NCBI GenBank assembly: GCA_904420005.1
Contig: CAJFTT010000056.1
Span: forward strand, 1-48,968
DNA length: 48,968 nucleotides
Source: Candidatus Tabaqchalia intestinavium
GTDB lineage: Bacteria > Bacillota > Clostridia > Oscillospirales > CAJFTT01
Reading direction: 5' to 3'
In this document: positions 8,370 through 16,197 of the stretch, one piece after another
Position numbering within the stretch: the first letter of the stretch is position 1
How the letters are laid out: each line of letters opens with the position of its first letter
Position numbers and translations under genes: made by a program
Notes under the pieces: model-generated
Databases searched by the model: none
What the model was told of the DNA's origin: nothing
What the model saw: only the letters and a program-made list of their open reading frames with translations

Positions 8370-9293
8370 ATGACAATGGTTTATACCGTAACGCTCAACC
8401 CCTGCGTCGACTACGTCATGCGGCTGCCGACGCTGCAGCGCGGAGAAGTCAACCGCGCGCAGCAGACGCAGCTGCGGCCCGGCGGCAAAGGGCTCAACGT
8501 CTCCCTGTTGCTGACGCGGCTGGGCGTCGCCAATACAGCGACGGGGTTCGCCGCGGGCGCCGTCGGCGAGCAGCTGCTGCAAATGCTTGACCAGATGGGG
8601 GTGCAGCTGAAATTCATCCAGCTGCCGCGGGGCGACACCCGCATCAACGTCAAGCTGCATGCGGATGATACGACAGAAATCAACGCACCCGGGCCGGCCA
8701 TCGATCCGCAGGCGCTCGCGCATCTCTCGCATCGGCTTGGCGCGCTGCAGGAGGGCGACGTGCTGGTGCTGGCCGGCAGCGTCCCCGCCGGCGTGCCGCA
8801 GCAGATCTATGCCCGCCTGCTCGCGCAGGCGCCCCGTGCGACAGCCGTCGTGGACACGACAGGGGAAGCGCTGCGTGCCGCGCTGCCCTGTCGTCCGTTT
8901 CTGATCAAGCCCAATCACCATGAGCTGGGGGCGCTGTTCGGGCAATCGCTGCAAACCCAGCAGCACATTCTTTCCTGCGCCCGGCTGGCACAGGAGCATG
9001 GCGCGCGCAACGTGCTGGTCTCCATGGCGGGGGACGGCGCCGTGCTGCTGGACGAAACCGGTACGGCGCATATTGCCGCCGCGCCCCAGGGCGACGTCCG
9101 GGACGCCGTGGGTGCGGGCGACTCCATGGTCGCGGGTTTTCTGGCCGGCTGGCAGCGCTGGGGGGACTATGCGCAGGCGCTGCGGCTGGGCGTCGCCGCA
9201 GGCAGCGCGACCGCGTTCTCCGACTGGCTCGCGGAAAAAGAAGCCGTCGACCGGCTGCTGCCGCGCGTCGAGGTGCGCTCTATTCGCTCTTGA
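8370..9293 (+). CDS. fruK: 1-phosphofructokinase (PfkB family)
   Basis: 307 residues, typical length. The enzyme phosphorylates fructose 1-phosphate (or, in relatives, tagatose 6-phosphate) to the 1,6-bisphosphate. Signatures: the start TVTLNPCVDYV shared by the FruK/LacC branch, RPGGKGLNVS (PfkB signature 1, 36-45), and DAVGAGDSMVAGFL near residue 245 (signature 2, with the catalytic Asp of GAGD). The ATG at 8370 follows AGGAAAAGGCGG; a second ATG two codons later is possible. It is not next to a fructose PTS or DeoR regulator, unlike most fru operons, so the physiological substrate is less certain than the family. Confidence 0.85.
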   Translation: MTMVYTVTLNPCVDYVMRLPTLQRGEVNRAQQTQLRPGGKGLNVSLLLTRLGVANTATGFAAGAVGEQLLQMLDQMGVQLKFIQLPRGDTRINVKLHADDTTEINAPGPAIDPQALAHLSHRLGALQEGDVLVLAGSVPAGVPQQIYARLLAQAPRATAVVDTTGEALRAALPCRPFLIKPNHHELGALFGQSLQTQQHILSCARLAQEHGARNVLVSMAGDGAVLLDETGTAHIAAAPQGDVRDAVGAGDSMVAGFLAGWQRWGDYAQALRLGVAAGSATAFSDWLAEKEAVDRLLPRVEVRSIRS

Positions 9294-9490
9294 CCCCGTG
9301 TCGGATTCCTCCCCTATAGGCGCGCCGACAAGGTGCGGATCTCTGTGCGCAATGGGGCGGCGCGGTTCGTTGCTTCTTTTGTGGGCTGCCTGCGCTATGC
9401 AGCCCGGCCTCCCTTCAATGCAATCTTCCCCGCCGTGTGCGCCGACGCCGTTTCGCGCGGTCCGCCGCGCGCGCCAAAGCAGCGAAATCA

Positions 9491-9708
9491 GAACCACCTA
9501 TTGAACGGGTGGTTTGAACAGGCCCTATTAAGGGCCCATCTCTTATGGTAGCCCTCTTAGGAGGGCACCGAATTATTTATCAATCACATTTTTTGCACTG
9601 CATGCCCCTCGCAAGGGGCACACGTCTTACAATCTTTCCCTTACTTCAGACTATCTTTCTTGACTTAAGTATTTTTTATTCACCCCCAGTTGAACTGGGG
9701 GATTTTTT
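9491..9708 (+). mobile_element. Multi-palindrome element resembling a non-autonomous IS200/IS605 derivative
   Basis: An AT-rich 220-bp segment, unlike its GC-rich surroundings, holds five short perfect hairpins: 9492-9498/9508-9514, 9521-9526/9531-9536, 9551-9556/9561-9566, 9603-9609/9614-9620 and 9683-9690/9694-9701. The first and last share a TTGAA/TTGA-type loop between C-rich and G-rich arms, and the last is followed by ATTTTTTC. Terminal subpalindromes without inverted terminal repeats are typical of IS200/IS605 ends. No TnpA or TnpB frame is present, so it would be a palindrome-only derivative. A structured noncoding RNA ending in a terminator is the alternative reading. Confidence 0.5.
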
Positions 9709-9844
9709 CATGCCTGTTCGGCGCCATTAACCGCGTCCGGCCGCGGCGGAGCGCGACGCCGGCCCGCGGAACAGCGCGGCAGATCTCCTCTCCGTGACGA
9801 AGCGGACCGGCGGGTCGGGTTGCGTGGGACAAGCGCACTAACGG

Positions 9845-9881
9845 ATAAAGGCGTGCCGAACAGCATTCGGCACGCCTTTAT
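9845..9881 (-). terminator. Terminator of the CBS-domain gene
   Basis: A 16-bp perfect stem (9845-9860 with 9866-9881) ending in CCTTTAT on both strands, 33 bases beyond the stop codon at 9914. Confidence 0.75.
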
Positions 9882-9913
9882 CTCCTGCTTCTCCCAAAAA
9901 CGCGCGGCAACCT

Positions 9914-10324
9914 TCAGATCAGGGAAATTTCCGTCACGGTTTCCGCCAGCAGCTGCCCGCTGCGCGCCCGCGCAACGTCAGCCAGCGACAGCATCCCCAC
10001 CAGGCGCGCGCCTTCCACCACCGGCAGGCGGCGCACCTGCTCGCGCGCCATGGTGCGCATGGCTTCCTCGACGGTGGCGTCGGGCGTGGTGGTAACAGGT
10101 TTGGTGGACATGATGGCGCCCACGCGTGTGATCTTTGCATCTTCGCCGCCCGCCACACAGCGCAGCACAATATCCCGGTCCGTCAGGATGCCGCACAGTT
10201 CCCCCGCCGACACCACCGGAACCGACCCGATATTGTGCTTCGACAGCAGCTCCGCCGCCTCGAAAACGGTATTGTCGTGCCGGAGCAACAGCACCCGGTT
10301 GCTCATGACCTCTCTGACCTGCAT
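9914..10324 (-). CDS. CBS-domain pair protein
   Basis: 136 residues from the ATG at 10324, which follows GGGAGGAATCAAT. It consists only of two CBS motifs: residues 1-60 with VREVMSNRV and GILTDRDIV, and residues 70-125 with VGAIMSTKPV and GMLSLADVAR. The DR and GxLSxxD signatures are those of stand-alone adenine-nucleotide-binding CBS proteins. Such proteins sense energy state or modulate a partner; none is apparent among the neighbours. It is a single-gene unit with its own terminator. Confidence 0.9.
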   Translation of the reverse strand: MQVREVMSNRVLLLRHDNTVFEAAELLSKHNIGSVPVVSAGELCGILTDRDIVLRCVAGGEDAKITRVGAIMSTKPVTTTPDATVEEAMRTMAREQVRRLPVVEGARLVGMLSLADVARARSGQLLAETVTEISLI

Positions 10325-10393
10325 ATTGATTCCTCCCATGGCTGATTTTTCCTAGTATGCCCCGCACGCGCGCCGGGTATACCCCATCCCATA

Positions 10394-10433
10394 CAAAACG
10401 GAGGCGCGGCGCAGAGCCCATACCTCCGTTTTG
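10394..10433 (-). terminator. Unassigned hairpin in the ferredoxin/CBS intergenic region
   Basis: An 11-bp perfect stem (10394-10404 with 10423-10433), followed on either strand by a short T run (TTTTG). It lies 70 bases upstream of the CBS gene. It may sit in the CBS leader or end a transcript from the 10.44-10.75 kb GC-rich stretch, in which I see no gene. Confidence 0.4.
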
Positions 10434-10754
10434 CATCATAGATCCAAGCGCATGCTCACCGACGGTTGGAATCGTCGTGGGCGGCGTTGCCGCGCTGGAT
10501 GGCGTCTGCCCGCTCCATCGTTGCCGCTTTTTTCGCCGTCCTTTCCCTCCGGCAGGTCTGGATTTCCGGCAAAAACCGGCGCGGACCCGGCCGATAAGGC
10601 AAGGGAACGCACAGCCACAAACAGCGAGGCATCCGCCGGCCGCTTTCTTCGCTTTGAAACGCCACGTTTCCCTTCATCTGGCAACCTCAATTTATGAATA
10701 GGCCGGGCTGTCATTCTGCCGGCAAGCCGAGAAACCGCGCCGGTCAACCGACAG

Positions 10755-10802
10755 AAAAGAGGCGCTGTTCCCACCGCCAAGCGATGAAACAGCGCCTCTT
10801 TT
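10755..10802 (-). terminator. Terminator of the ferredoxin gene
   Basis: A 15-bp stem (10755-10769 with 10788-10802) about 20 bases after the ferredoxin stop, ending in CCTCTTTTCT on the minus strand. Confidence 0.8.
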
Positions 10803-10822
10803 TGCTGCTGGTTTTTATTCTC

Positions 10823-10993
10823 TTATTCCTGCACAATCGCACCGACAGGACATACATCCGCGCAGGTTCCGCACTCGACGCAGGACTCCGCATCGATCAC
10901 GCACTTGCCGTCTCCCTCGGAAATGCAGGAAGAAGGACATTCGCCCATGCAAGCGCCGCAGCAAAGACATTCGTCAGTAATCTTATAAGCCAT
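10823..10993 (-). CDS. 2[4Fe-4S] ferredoxin, clostridial type
   Basis: 56 residues. Two clusters of the form CxxCxxCxxxC are complete: CLCCGACMGECP near residue 9 and CVECGTCADVCP near residue 38, with the usual PVGAI ending. It is the small soluble electron carrier of anaerobic metabolism (pyruvate:ferredoxin oxidoreductase, hydrogenase and similar partners). The ATG at 10993 follows GGGAGGTG. It has its own promoter and terminator, so it is monocistronic. Confidence 0.95.
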   Translation of the reverse strand: MAYKITDECLCCGACMGECPSSCISEGDGKCVIDAESCVECGTCADVCPVGAIVQE

Positions 10994-11020
10994 ACTTAAC
11001 ACCTCCCACGTTGTAACCCC

Positions 11021-11048
11021 ATTGTAACATATTCCGCAGAAAAAGCAA
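11021..11048 (-). promoter_or_regulatory. Promoter of the ferredoxin gene
   Basis: On the minus strand, TTGCTT (11043-11048), 16 bp, TACAAT (11021-11026), with a TG one base before the -10. Confidence 0.65.
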
Positions 11049-11074
11049 GACCCTTTTTTTAACAGAAACGTAAA

Positions 11075-11932
11075 TTATGACTGTGCGGCCTTGCCTTGCT
11101 TTTTCTTCTCATGCTTCTCGGGATTACGCAGCACCGTCAGCTGATCGCGATGATAGGTGTGCAGCGTGGCGTCGTTCTGCGCGTCAAGCCGCACCTTGCA
11201 GTTCCCCGTGAGCAGGTGCACCTCCGCCACTGTGCCTGTGCCGTCCGGGGTCTTGACCGACGCGCCCTGCCGCGGGGTCTTTTTGATCAGGTCGCTGTAC
11301 GCCTCCTGCTCATATTTCAGGCAGCACATCAGCCGCCCACAGGTGCCGCTGATCTTGGCCGGATTGAGCGAGAGGCCCTGCTCCTTGGCCATCTTGATGG
11401 ACACCGGCTGGAAATCGCCCAGGAAAGAAGCGCAGCAGAAAGGCCGCCCGCAGATCCCCAGGCCGCCGAGCGTCTTGGCCTCGTCGCGCACGCCGATCTG
11501 CCGCAGCTCGATGCGCGTGCGGAACACACTGGCCAGATCCTTGACCAGCTCGCGGAAATCCACCCGTCCGTCCGACGTGAAATAAAACAGGATCTTGCTG
11601 CCGTCAAAGGCATATTCCACATCGACCAGCTTCATATCCAGCTTATGGTCGGCGATTTTCTTGACGCAGATGCGGTGCGCGTCCTTTTCCCTGCGGCGAT
11701 TGTCCTCCATGCGGCGGCGATCCTCCGGCGTGGCCAGGCGCACAATGGGGCGCAGCGGCTGCACGACGGCGAGGTCATCCACCTCTTTGTTTCCCATGGC
11801 GACTTCTCCGCACTCCAAGCCGGACGCGGTCTCCACCACGACAAAGTCGCCGGGATTCGCCTTGACCTCTCCCGGCGCAAAATAATATACCTTGCCCGCT
11901 CCGCGGAAACGGACTCCGATGACTTCTGTCAA
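11075..11932 (-). CDS. yaaT: YaaT/RicT, PSP1-domain regulator
   Basis: 285 residues from the TTG at 11932, chosen because AAGGAGG sits 7 bases upstream; the frame continues to 12061 but overlaps holB. The conserved Cys-rich segment is intact: GGLGICGRPFCCASFL followed by SGTCGRLMCCLKYEQE. In Bacillus subtilis YaaT (RicT) forms the 4Fe-4S RicAFT complex, which affects RNase Y mRNA processing and entry into sporulation and biofilm formation. It is the last gene of the operon, after holB, the conserved Firmicutes order. Confidence 0.92.
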   Translation of the reverse strand: MTEVIGVRFRGAGKVYYFAPGEVKANPGDFVVVETASGLECGEVAMGNKEVDDLAVVQPLRPIVRLATPEDRRRMEDNRRREKDAHRICVKKIADHKLDMKLVDVEYAFDGSKILFYFTSDGRVDFRELVKDLASVFRTRIELRQIGVRDEAKTLGGLGICGRPFCCASFLGDFQPVSIKMAKEQGLSLNPAKISGTCGRLMCCLKYEQEAYSDLIKKTPRQGASVKTPDGTGTVAEVHLLTGNCKVRLDAQNDATLHTYHRDQLTVLRNPEKHEKKKQGKAAQS

Positions 11933-12018
11933 ATTTCCGTCCTCCTTCAAACCTGCGCGTCCCGCATCGGCGGCGCGCCAAACGCGGCGGAAATCCCCGC
12001 CTGCAAAGCCCGGCGTTC

Positions 12019-12891
12019 TCACTGCCGGGAAAGAATCTCCTGTGCCTCCAGCGCGAACCACGCGGAAAGCAGCTGCTGGTTGGCGTTCGCGCCGAGACGG
12101 CGCGCCGTCTCATCCACCAGCGCCGTCAGGCGCAGCACCTGCGCCCGGGTCACGCGGGCAGACAGCGCGCGCATGGCGTCTTCCCCCGCCGCGCCGCGCC
12201 GGTTCTCAAGCCCCAGCTTGTCCGCCGCGGCGTCGCGCAGCGCCGCTTTGGCGTCCCCCAGAAGCCGCAGGCCCTCGGCCCGGTCGGCGAGCAACGCCGC
12301 AGACGTGCGCAGCAGCGCATACCGCTCCCCTGACGCGAGCGCCGTCAGAAGCGCGTCCACCCGTTCGTCCGGCGCGCGCACTGCCTGCACGCCGGAAAGG
12401 CGCAGCATGGCCAGCCGGGAGCGCACCGTGGGTAAAAACGCTGCACGCGAGGGCGCCGTCAGCAGCAGGTGCACGCCGGCGGGCGGCTCCTCCAGCAGCT
12501 TGAGCAGCGCGTTCTGCGCCTCCTCATTCATGCGCTGGGCCTCCTGCAGGATGAACACCCGGCACTCGGCCTCGTTGGCGCGGATATATGCGTCGGAACG
12601 GATCCGGCGGATGTCGTCCACCCGGATCACGCGCTGCTTGGGATCGTCCTCCAGCACGCTGACATCCGGATGAATCCCGGCGAACACCTTCCGGCAGTGC
12701 ACACAGGCCCGGCAGGGCCGGGGCGAGCCGGTGCAGACGATGGCCGCCGTCAGCTCGCGCACCGCGCGCTCTCGCGCTTCCCCGGCCGGCGCTTCGAGCA
12801 GCACGGCGTGCGGGATCCGCCCCTGGGCGAAGCGCGCCGCCAGCTCCGCCGGCAGCGCCCCCGCCGCAGAAAATTGCATTGCCTCCCCCAA
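12019..12891 (-). CDS. holB: DNA polymerase III delta' subunit
   Basis: 290 residues. A clamp-loader AAA+ protein with a zinc module (CRACVHCRKV near residue 60), a sensor-like stretch RVFILQEAQRMNEEAQNALLK and LLEEPP immediately after, all diagnostic for delta'/tau relatives. The Walker A loop is degenerate (LEAPAGEARERA), as is usual in delta'. The start is ambiguous: TTG at 12891 has AAGG 8 bases upstream, while ATG at 12879 follows GGGGGAGG too closely. It starts 4 bases after the darA stop and precedes yaaT, as in Bacillus. Confidence 0.9.
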   Translation of the reverse strand: MGEAMQFSAAGALPAELAARFAQGRIPHAVLLEAPAGEARERAVRELTAAIVCTGSPRPCRACVHCRKVFAGIHPDVSVLEDDPKQRVIRVDDIRRIRSDAYIRANEAECRVFILQEAQRMNEEAQNALLKLLEEPPAGVHLLLTAPSRAAFLPTVRSRLAMLRLSGVQAVRAPDERVDALLTALASGERYALLRTSAALLADRAEGLRLLGDAKAALRDAAADKLGLENRRGAAGEDAMRALSARVTRAQVLRLTALVDETARRLGANANQQLLSAWFALEAQEILSRQ

Positions 12892-12894
12892 GGC

Positions 12895-13221
12895 TCAGAC
12901 CTTCTCAAAGCGCTCGATATTGAGCACAAACACCGTCGCGCCGCCGACGTTGACCTCCACAGGGAACGAGCTGTACAGCCCTGCGCTGTAGGACGACGCC
13001 ATGGAGGGAACCATCTGCGTGCGCTTGCTGCTGTGGCGGGAAATGATGCTCAGCACAGCGTCGACTTTTTCGTCCTCCACGCCGATAAGAAACGTGGTGT
13101 TGCCGTTCATAAGAAAACCGCCGGTCGTCGCCAGTTTGGTGACAAAATACCCGTCTTTGGTAAGCGCAGAAGAGACAACGGAGCTGTCGTCATTATTGAC
13201 GATTGCAAGGACCAGTTTCAT
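12895..13221 (-). CDS. darA: DarA (YaaQ/PstA), cyclic di-AMP receptor, PII-like
   Basis: 108 residues from the ATG at 13221, preceded by GGAGGAATCCATC. Begins MKLVLAIVNNDDSS and contains TKLATTGGFLMNGNTTFLIG, the hallmark of the PII-like protein that binds c-di-AMP as a trimer. It signals c-di-AMP levels in Firmicutes through partners still poorly defined. It lies between the decarboxylase and holB; in Bacillus yaaR lies between yaaQ and holB, and it is missing here. Confidence 0.93.
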   Translation of the reverse strand: MKLVLAIVNNDDSSVVSSALTKDGYFVTKLATTGGFLMNGNTTFLIGVEDEKVDAVLSIISRHSSKRTQMVPSMASSYSAGLYSSFPVEVNVGGATVFVLNIERFEKV

Positions 13222-13295
13222 GATGGATTCCTCCTCCAAAACGAAATTGCGGCCAAAATCGGCATTTCGCCGGCCGCTCATATCCTATTCAAATT

Positions 13296-14636
13296 TTACT
13301 GCACAACGGCCAATTTGTCAATGCCCGCGCAGCGCACAAGCGCAATATGCGCCTCGGTAATGCGTTCGCCCGGCAGCACCAGCGGCCATCCCGGCGGGCA
13401 GAGCGAAACCGTCTGCGCCGCGACCCGGCCGGCCGCCCGTTGGACCGGCACGGTCACCCGCGGCGCGAACAGCGCCTCCCGCGGCGTGAGCGCCATCTCC
13501 GCAGGCGGAAAGTCCGTCCCGGGCACCGCGCCGGCACGGGAGGCGTCCGGAGCTGTCCGGGCTGGACGCAAGCTGCACAGCGCCTCCTGCAGGCGCGCAA
13601 GATGCTCGGGCGGCGTGCAGGGCGACGGCAGCAGCACGACATACCGCGCATCGTGATATTCCGTGACGATCCCCCTCGCCGCGAGCGCCGCGTCCACGGC
13701 CTCGCCCCCGCCGGGCCAGTCCTGCGCGTCAAGCGTCAGCCTGCACGGGTCTCCCGGCACCCGCCGCAGTGGCGCGGGCAGCGCGTCCTCCAGCGCCGTC
13801 AGCCAGCGCGCGAGCGCGCGATAGCGCTCCCCGCCGTCCGCCGCGAGCCGGCTGCGCGCCGCGTCCAGGCTCGCCAAGATGAGGTAAGAGGGGCTGGAAG
13901 AGCCGAACAGCGCCATCGCAGCGCGCGCCTCCTCCAGGCAATACCCGCACGCGCCCAGGTGCAAAAACGCGCCGCCCGTCAGGCTGGCGAGGGTTTTGTG
14001 CGCGGAGTCGCAGCACATCGCCGCCCCCTGCGCAAGGGGATGCAGGCCCGGGAACGCGATCAGGTGCGCGCCGTGCGCATTATCCACGAGCAGCGGCACG
14101 CCCGCCGCGCGGCAAACCTGCGCAACGCCGGCCACATCGGAGAGCACGCCGTAATAGTCGGGCGAAGTCAGCAGCACCGCTTGCACGCCCGGATGCGCCG
14201 CCAGCGCCTCCCGCACCGCGGCGGCGGAAACGCGCCGGCAGCCGTCGGCCTCGCGCTGCGGGTACAGCCAGACGGGCCGGGCATCGAGCAGCGCCAGCGT
14301 CTGCACCGCGCTGCGGTGCGCGCCGCGGGACAGCAGCACCTGCGCGCCGGCCGGCAGCGTCAGGCGCAGCATGGCCTGTATGCACAGGGTCGAGCCGCCG
14401 GCGGAGAACAGGGTATACCGGCTGCCGTAAAGCGCCTGCACCCGCTCCTCCGCTCGGCGGATAGGACCGGACGCCTCATACAGGCTGTCGGTGCCGGGCA
14501 GCTCCGTGACGTCGAGCGTGCAAATATCCTCCACGCCGGGGAGCACCGGCCCTCCTTTATGCCCCGGCATATGCATGCGGACGGGGTCCTGCTGCGCATA
14601 GCGCAGCAGCGCGTCGAGCAGCGGCATATCAGACAT
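13296..14636 (-). CDS. Orn/Lys/Arg decarboxylase family, PLP-dependent (YaaO-like)
   Basis: 446 residues from the ATG at 14636. HMPGHKGG (22-29) is the family signature, VDNAHGAH (184-191) supplies the Asp that contacts the PLP pyridine nitrogen, and SAHKTLASLTGG supplies the Schiff-base Lys214. The length matches the short Firmicutes (SpeA/YaaO) branch, which lacks the wing domain of E. coli decarboxylases. Members make agmatine, cadaverine or related polyamine precursors; the exact substrate is uncertain. The start codon overlaps the end of the alanine-racemase-like gene by 8 bases, implying translational coupling. It lies just before darA-holB, as yaaO does near these genes in Bacillus. 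Confidence 0.88.
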   Translation of the reverse strand: MSDMPLLDALLRYAQQDPVRMHMPGHKGGPVLPGVEDICTLDVTELPGTDSLYEASGPIRRAEERVQALYGSRYTLFSAGGSTLCIQAMLRLTLPAGAQVLLSRGAHRSAVQTLALLDARPVWLYPQREADGCRRVSAAAVREALAAHPGVQAVLLTSPDYYGVLSDVAGVAQVCRAAGVPLLVDNAHGAHLIAFPGLHPLAQGAAMCCDSAHKTLASLTGGAFLHLGACGYCLEEARAAMALFGSSSPSYLILASLDAARSRLAADGGERYRALARWLTALEDALPAPLRRVPGDPCRLTLDAQDWPGGGEAVDAALAARGIVTEYHDARYVVLLPSPCTPPEHLARLQEALCSLRPARTAPDASRAGAVPGTDFPPAEMALTPREALFAPRVTVPVQRAAGRVAAQTVSLCPPGWPLVLPGERITEAHIALVRCAGIDKLAVVQ

Positions 14637-15663
14637 AGGTGCGCTCCACCTCCCGGCCAACCAGCGACGGGCGCACCGGGAAAGACACGACGTCGCCTTC
14701 CCGCACCGGCTGGCGGCCGATCTCCAGCAGCACCAGCTCCGCTCCCCAACGGCTGTGTACGGGCAGCCGCTTCCCGTTCCAGAAGGCCGCGGGCTTGCGG
14801 TCGAGCAGGCGCAGCAGCCCCGCATGCCCGTCCAGCCGGTGCGACAGCAGCACCTGCGCCGCGCCGGACATCCGCACCGCCGCGACCCGCCGCTCCTTGC
14901 CGCCCGCCTCCTCGGGCGCGAGCGTCAGAACGCGGTCAACCGTCACGTCCAGCCGTCCCACCGGCGTCAGGCCCCACTTGTCGCCGCGCGGCAGCCGGCC
15001 GTCAAGCCCGCAGTCAACGCGCACGGCCCCGGCCGCGAGAAACGGATACCGCAGTCCCGCATACGTCCCGGCAAGATGCGTCAACCCCGTCTGCACGCCG
15101 TCGGCCTGCAGCTGCCCCAGCATCGCGTCAAAGCGCGCTTTCTGCTCCCGCAGGGTTTTCTCGCTGCCGAGATCCGCCTCGCGCAGATAGGTATACGCTC
15201 CATCCAGCTCAAGATGCGAACAGCGCGACAGCAGCGACGCGGCGCGCCCCATCTGGGTCTGCGGCAGGCCCGGCATATCCGGCTGCGTGCGCAGCAGCAG
15301 CTGCACCCGCGCCTGCACGCCCGCCTCCTCCGCTGCCTGCTCCAGCACGGCGGCGTCCCGCAGCGTGGCGATCGTCGCAGCGGCCGACCGGGCCAGCACG
15401 CATTGCAGCTCTTCCTCCCCCAGGAAGGGGCAAAGCAGCAGAACGTCCGCGCGCGGGAACACGTCCAGCACCTCCCGCGCCACGGCGGCCCGGCTCGCCG
15501 CCAGCTGCTGCACGCCCGACGCAAGCAGCAGCCGCGCCAGCGCCAGCGCGCCCAGTCCCTGCCCGTCGCCGTCCAGCACGCCGATGAGCGGCACTCCGCA
15601 TTGCCGCCGGATTTTGTCCAGATTCTTTCCGATCAGTTTGCGATCCACAACCAGTTGTTCCAC
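14629..15663 (-). CDS. Alanine-racemase-fold protein lacking catalytic residues
   Basis: 344 residues from a GTG at 15663. It aligns by eye over the N-terminal barrel of alanine racemase: VDRKLIGKNLDKIRRQCG matches the VDLDAIxxN start, and THLAGTYAGLRYPFLAAGAV matches the HxANSA...RPG region. At the PLP site, however, AVVKANAYGHG is replaced by GVLDGDGQGLG, so the Schiff-base Lys becomes Asp31 and the conserved Tyr becomes Gln35. The second active-site Tyr motif (GYADG) reads VRMSGA, and the C-terminal GRVCMDQ segment is gone. It therefore cannot be a normal racemase. It is the first gene of the operon and overlaps the decarboxylase, so a structural or regulatory partner role is plausible. 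Confidence 0.75.
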   Translation of the reverse strand: MEQLVVDRKLIGKNLDKIRRQCGVPLIGVLDGDGQGLGALALARLLLASGVQQLAASRAAVAREVLDVFPRADVLLLCPFLGEEELQCVLARSAAATIATLRDAAVLEQAAEEAGVQARVQLLLRTQPDMPGLPQTQMGRAASLLSRCSHLELDGAYTYLREADLGSEKTLREQKARFDAMLGQLQADGVQTGLTHLAGTYAGLRYPFLAAGAVRVDCGLDGRLPRGDKWGLTPVGRLDVTVDRVLTLAPEEAGGKERRVAAVRMSGAAQVLLSHRLDGHAGLLRLLDRKPAAFWNGKRLPVHSRWGAELVLLEIGRQPVREGDVVSFPVRPSLVGREVERTYV

Positions 15664-15734
15664 GCCTTTTCCCGCCTTTTTGCGGCACGCCGCCAGTTTT
15701 CGGTTTCCTTAACCAGATTTTCCCCATTTTCTTC

Positions 15735-15763
15735 ATTATACATGCACGGCTGCGCATTGTCAA
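15735..15763 (-). promoter_or_regulatory. Consensus promoter of the racemase-like/decarboxylase/darA/holB/yaaT operon
   Basis: On the minus strand, TTGACA (15758-15763), exactly 17 bp, TATAAT (15735-15740), with TG just upstream of the -10. A perfect sigma-A promoter with about 70 bases of leader. Confidence 0.85.
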
Positions 15764-15832
15764 AAATATCTCCCCCACCGCGCGGCCCTAAACGCAGCCT
15801 TTCGAAACCTGCGCCGCTTCTTGCCCCGCGGA

Positions 15833-15948
15833 ATTTTCCCAGCATACACGCGAGGATTTTCCCAGCATAGCGGAAACCGAAACCTGCTCCCCAACGCAGG
15901 CGCAACCGCACGTTGCGGCATTGCCAGCCGTTGTTGCTGGCGTTTTTC
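15833..15948 (+). repeat. Intergenic direct repeats and paired hairpins
   Basis: A 14-base direct repeat ATTTTCCCAGCATA occurs at 15833-15846 and 15856-15869. Just downstream lie two small hairpins, 15901-15906/15912-15917 and 15923-15928/15936-15941, the second followed by GTTTTTC. No gene precedes them on the plus strand. The rest of 15.95-16.19 kb shows nothing recognisable. Confidence 0.5.
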
Positions 15949-16197
15949 GTGAAAATGCGGTATGCTTATTGCATCCTCAGCAGGCGGCGGGAAGGGTTCC
16001 GCGGCAAAACGGGCATCCGGCTGCGCGCCGCGCTCCCCTGCGCGCGCCGAACCGCTTCGCCGGCCTTCCCCTCGAAAAGCCGCATCGGACCGCCGGCAGG
16101 AAGCAATCGCCACGGCCGCTGACCACCGAATACCGGTCACTTCTGGCCGGCCTGCGCGTTCCCATTCCTCGCTGAGGGCATGCAAGGAGGAATCACC

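Noticed and set aside
13296-14825. Start of the decarboxylase at 14825
   Set aside because: The extra 63 residues lie inside the upstream racemase-like gene and are unlike protein; the ATG at 14636 overlaps the upstream stop in the usual coupled way.
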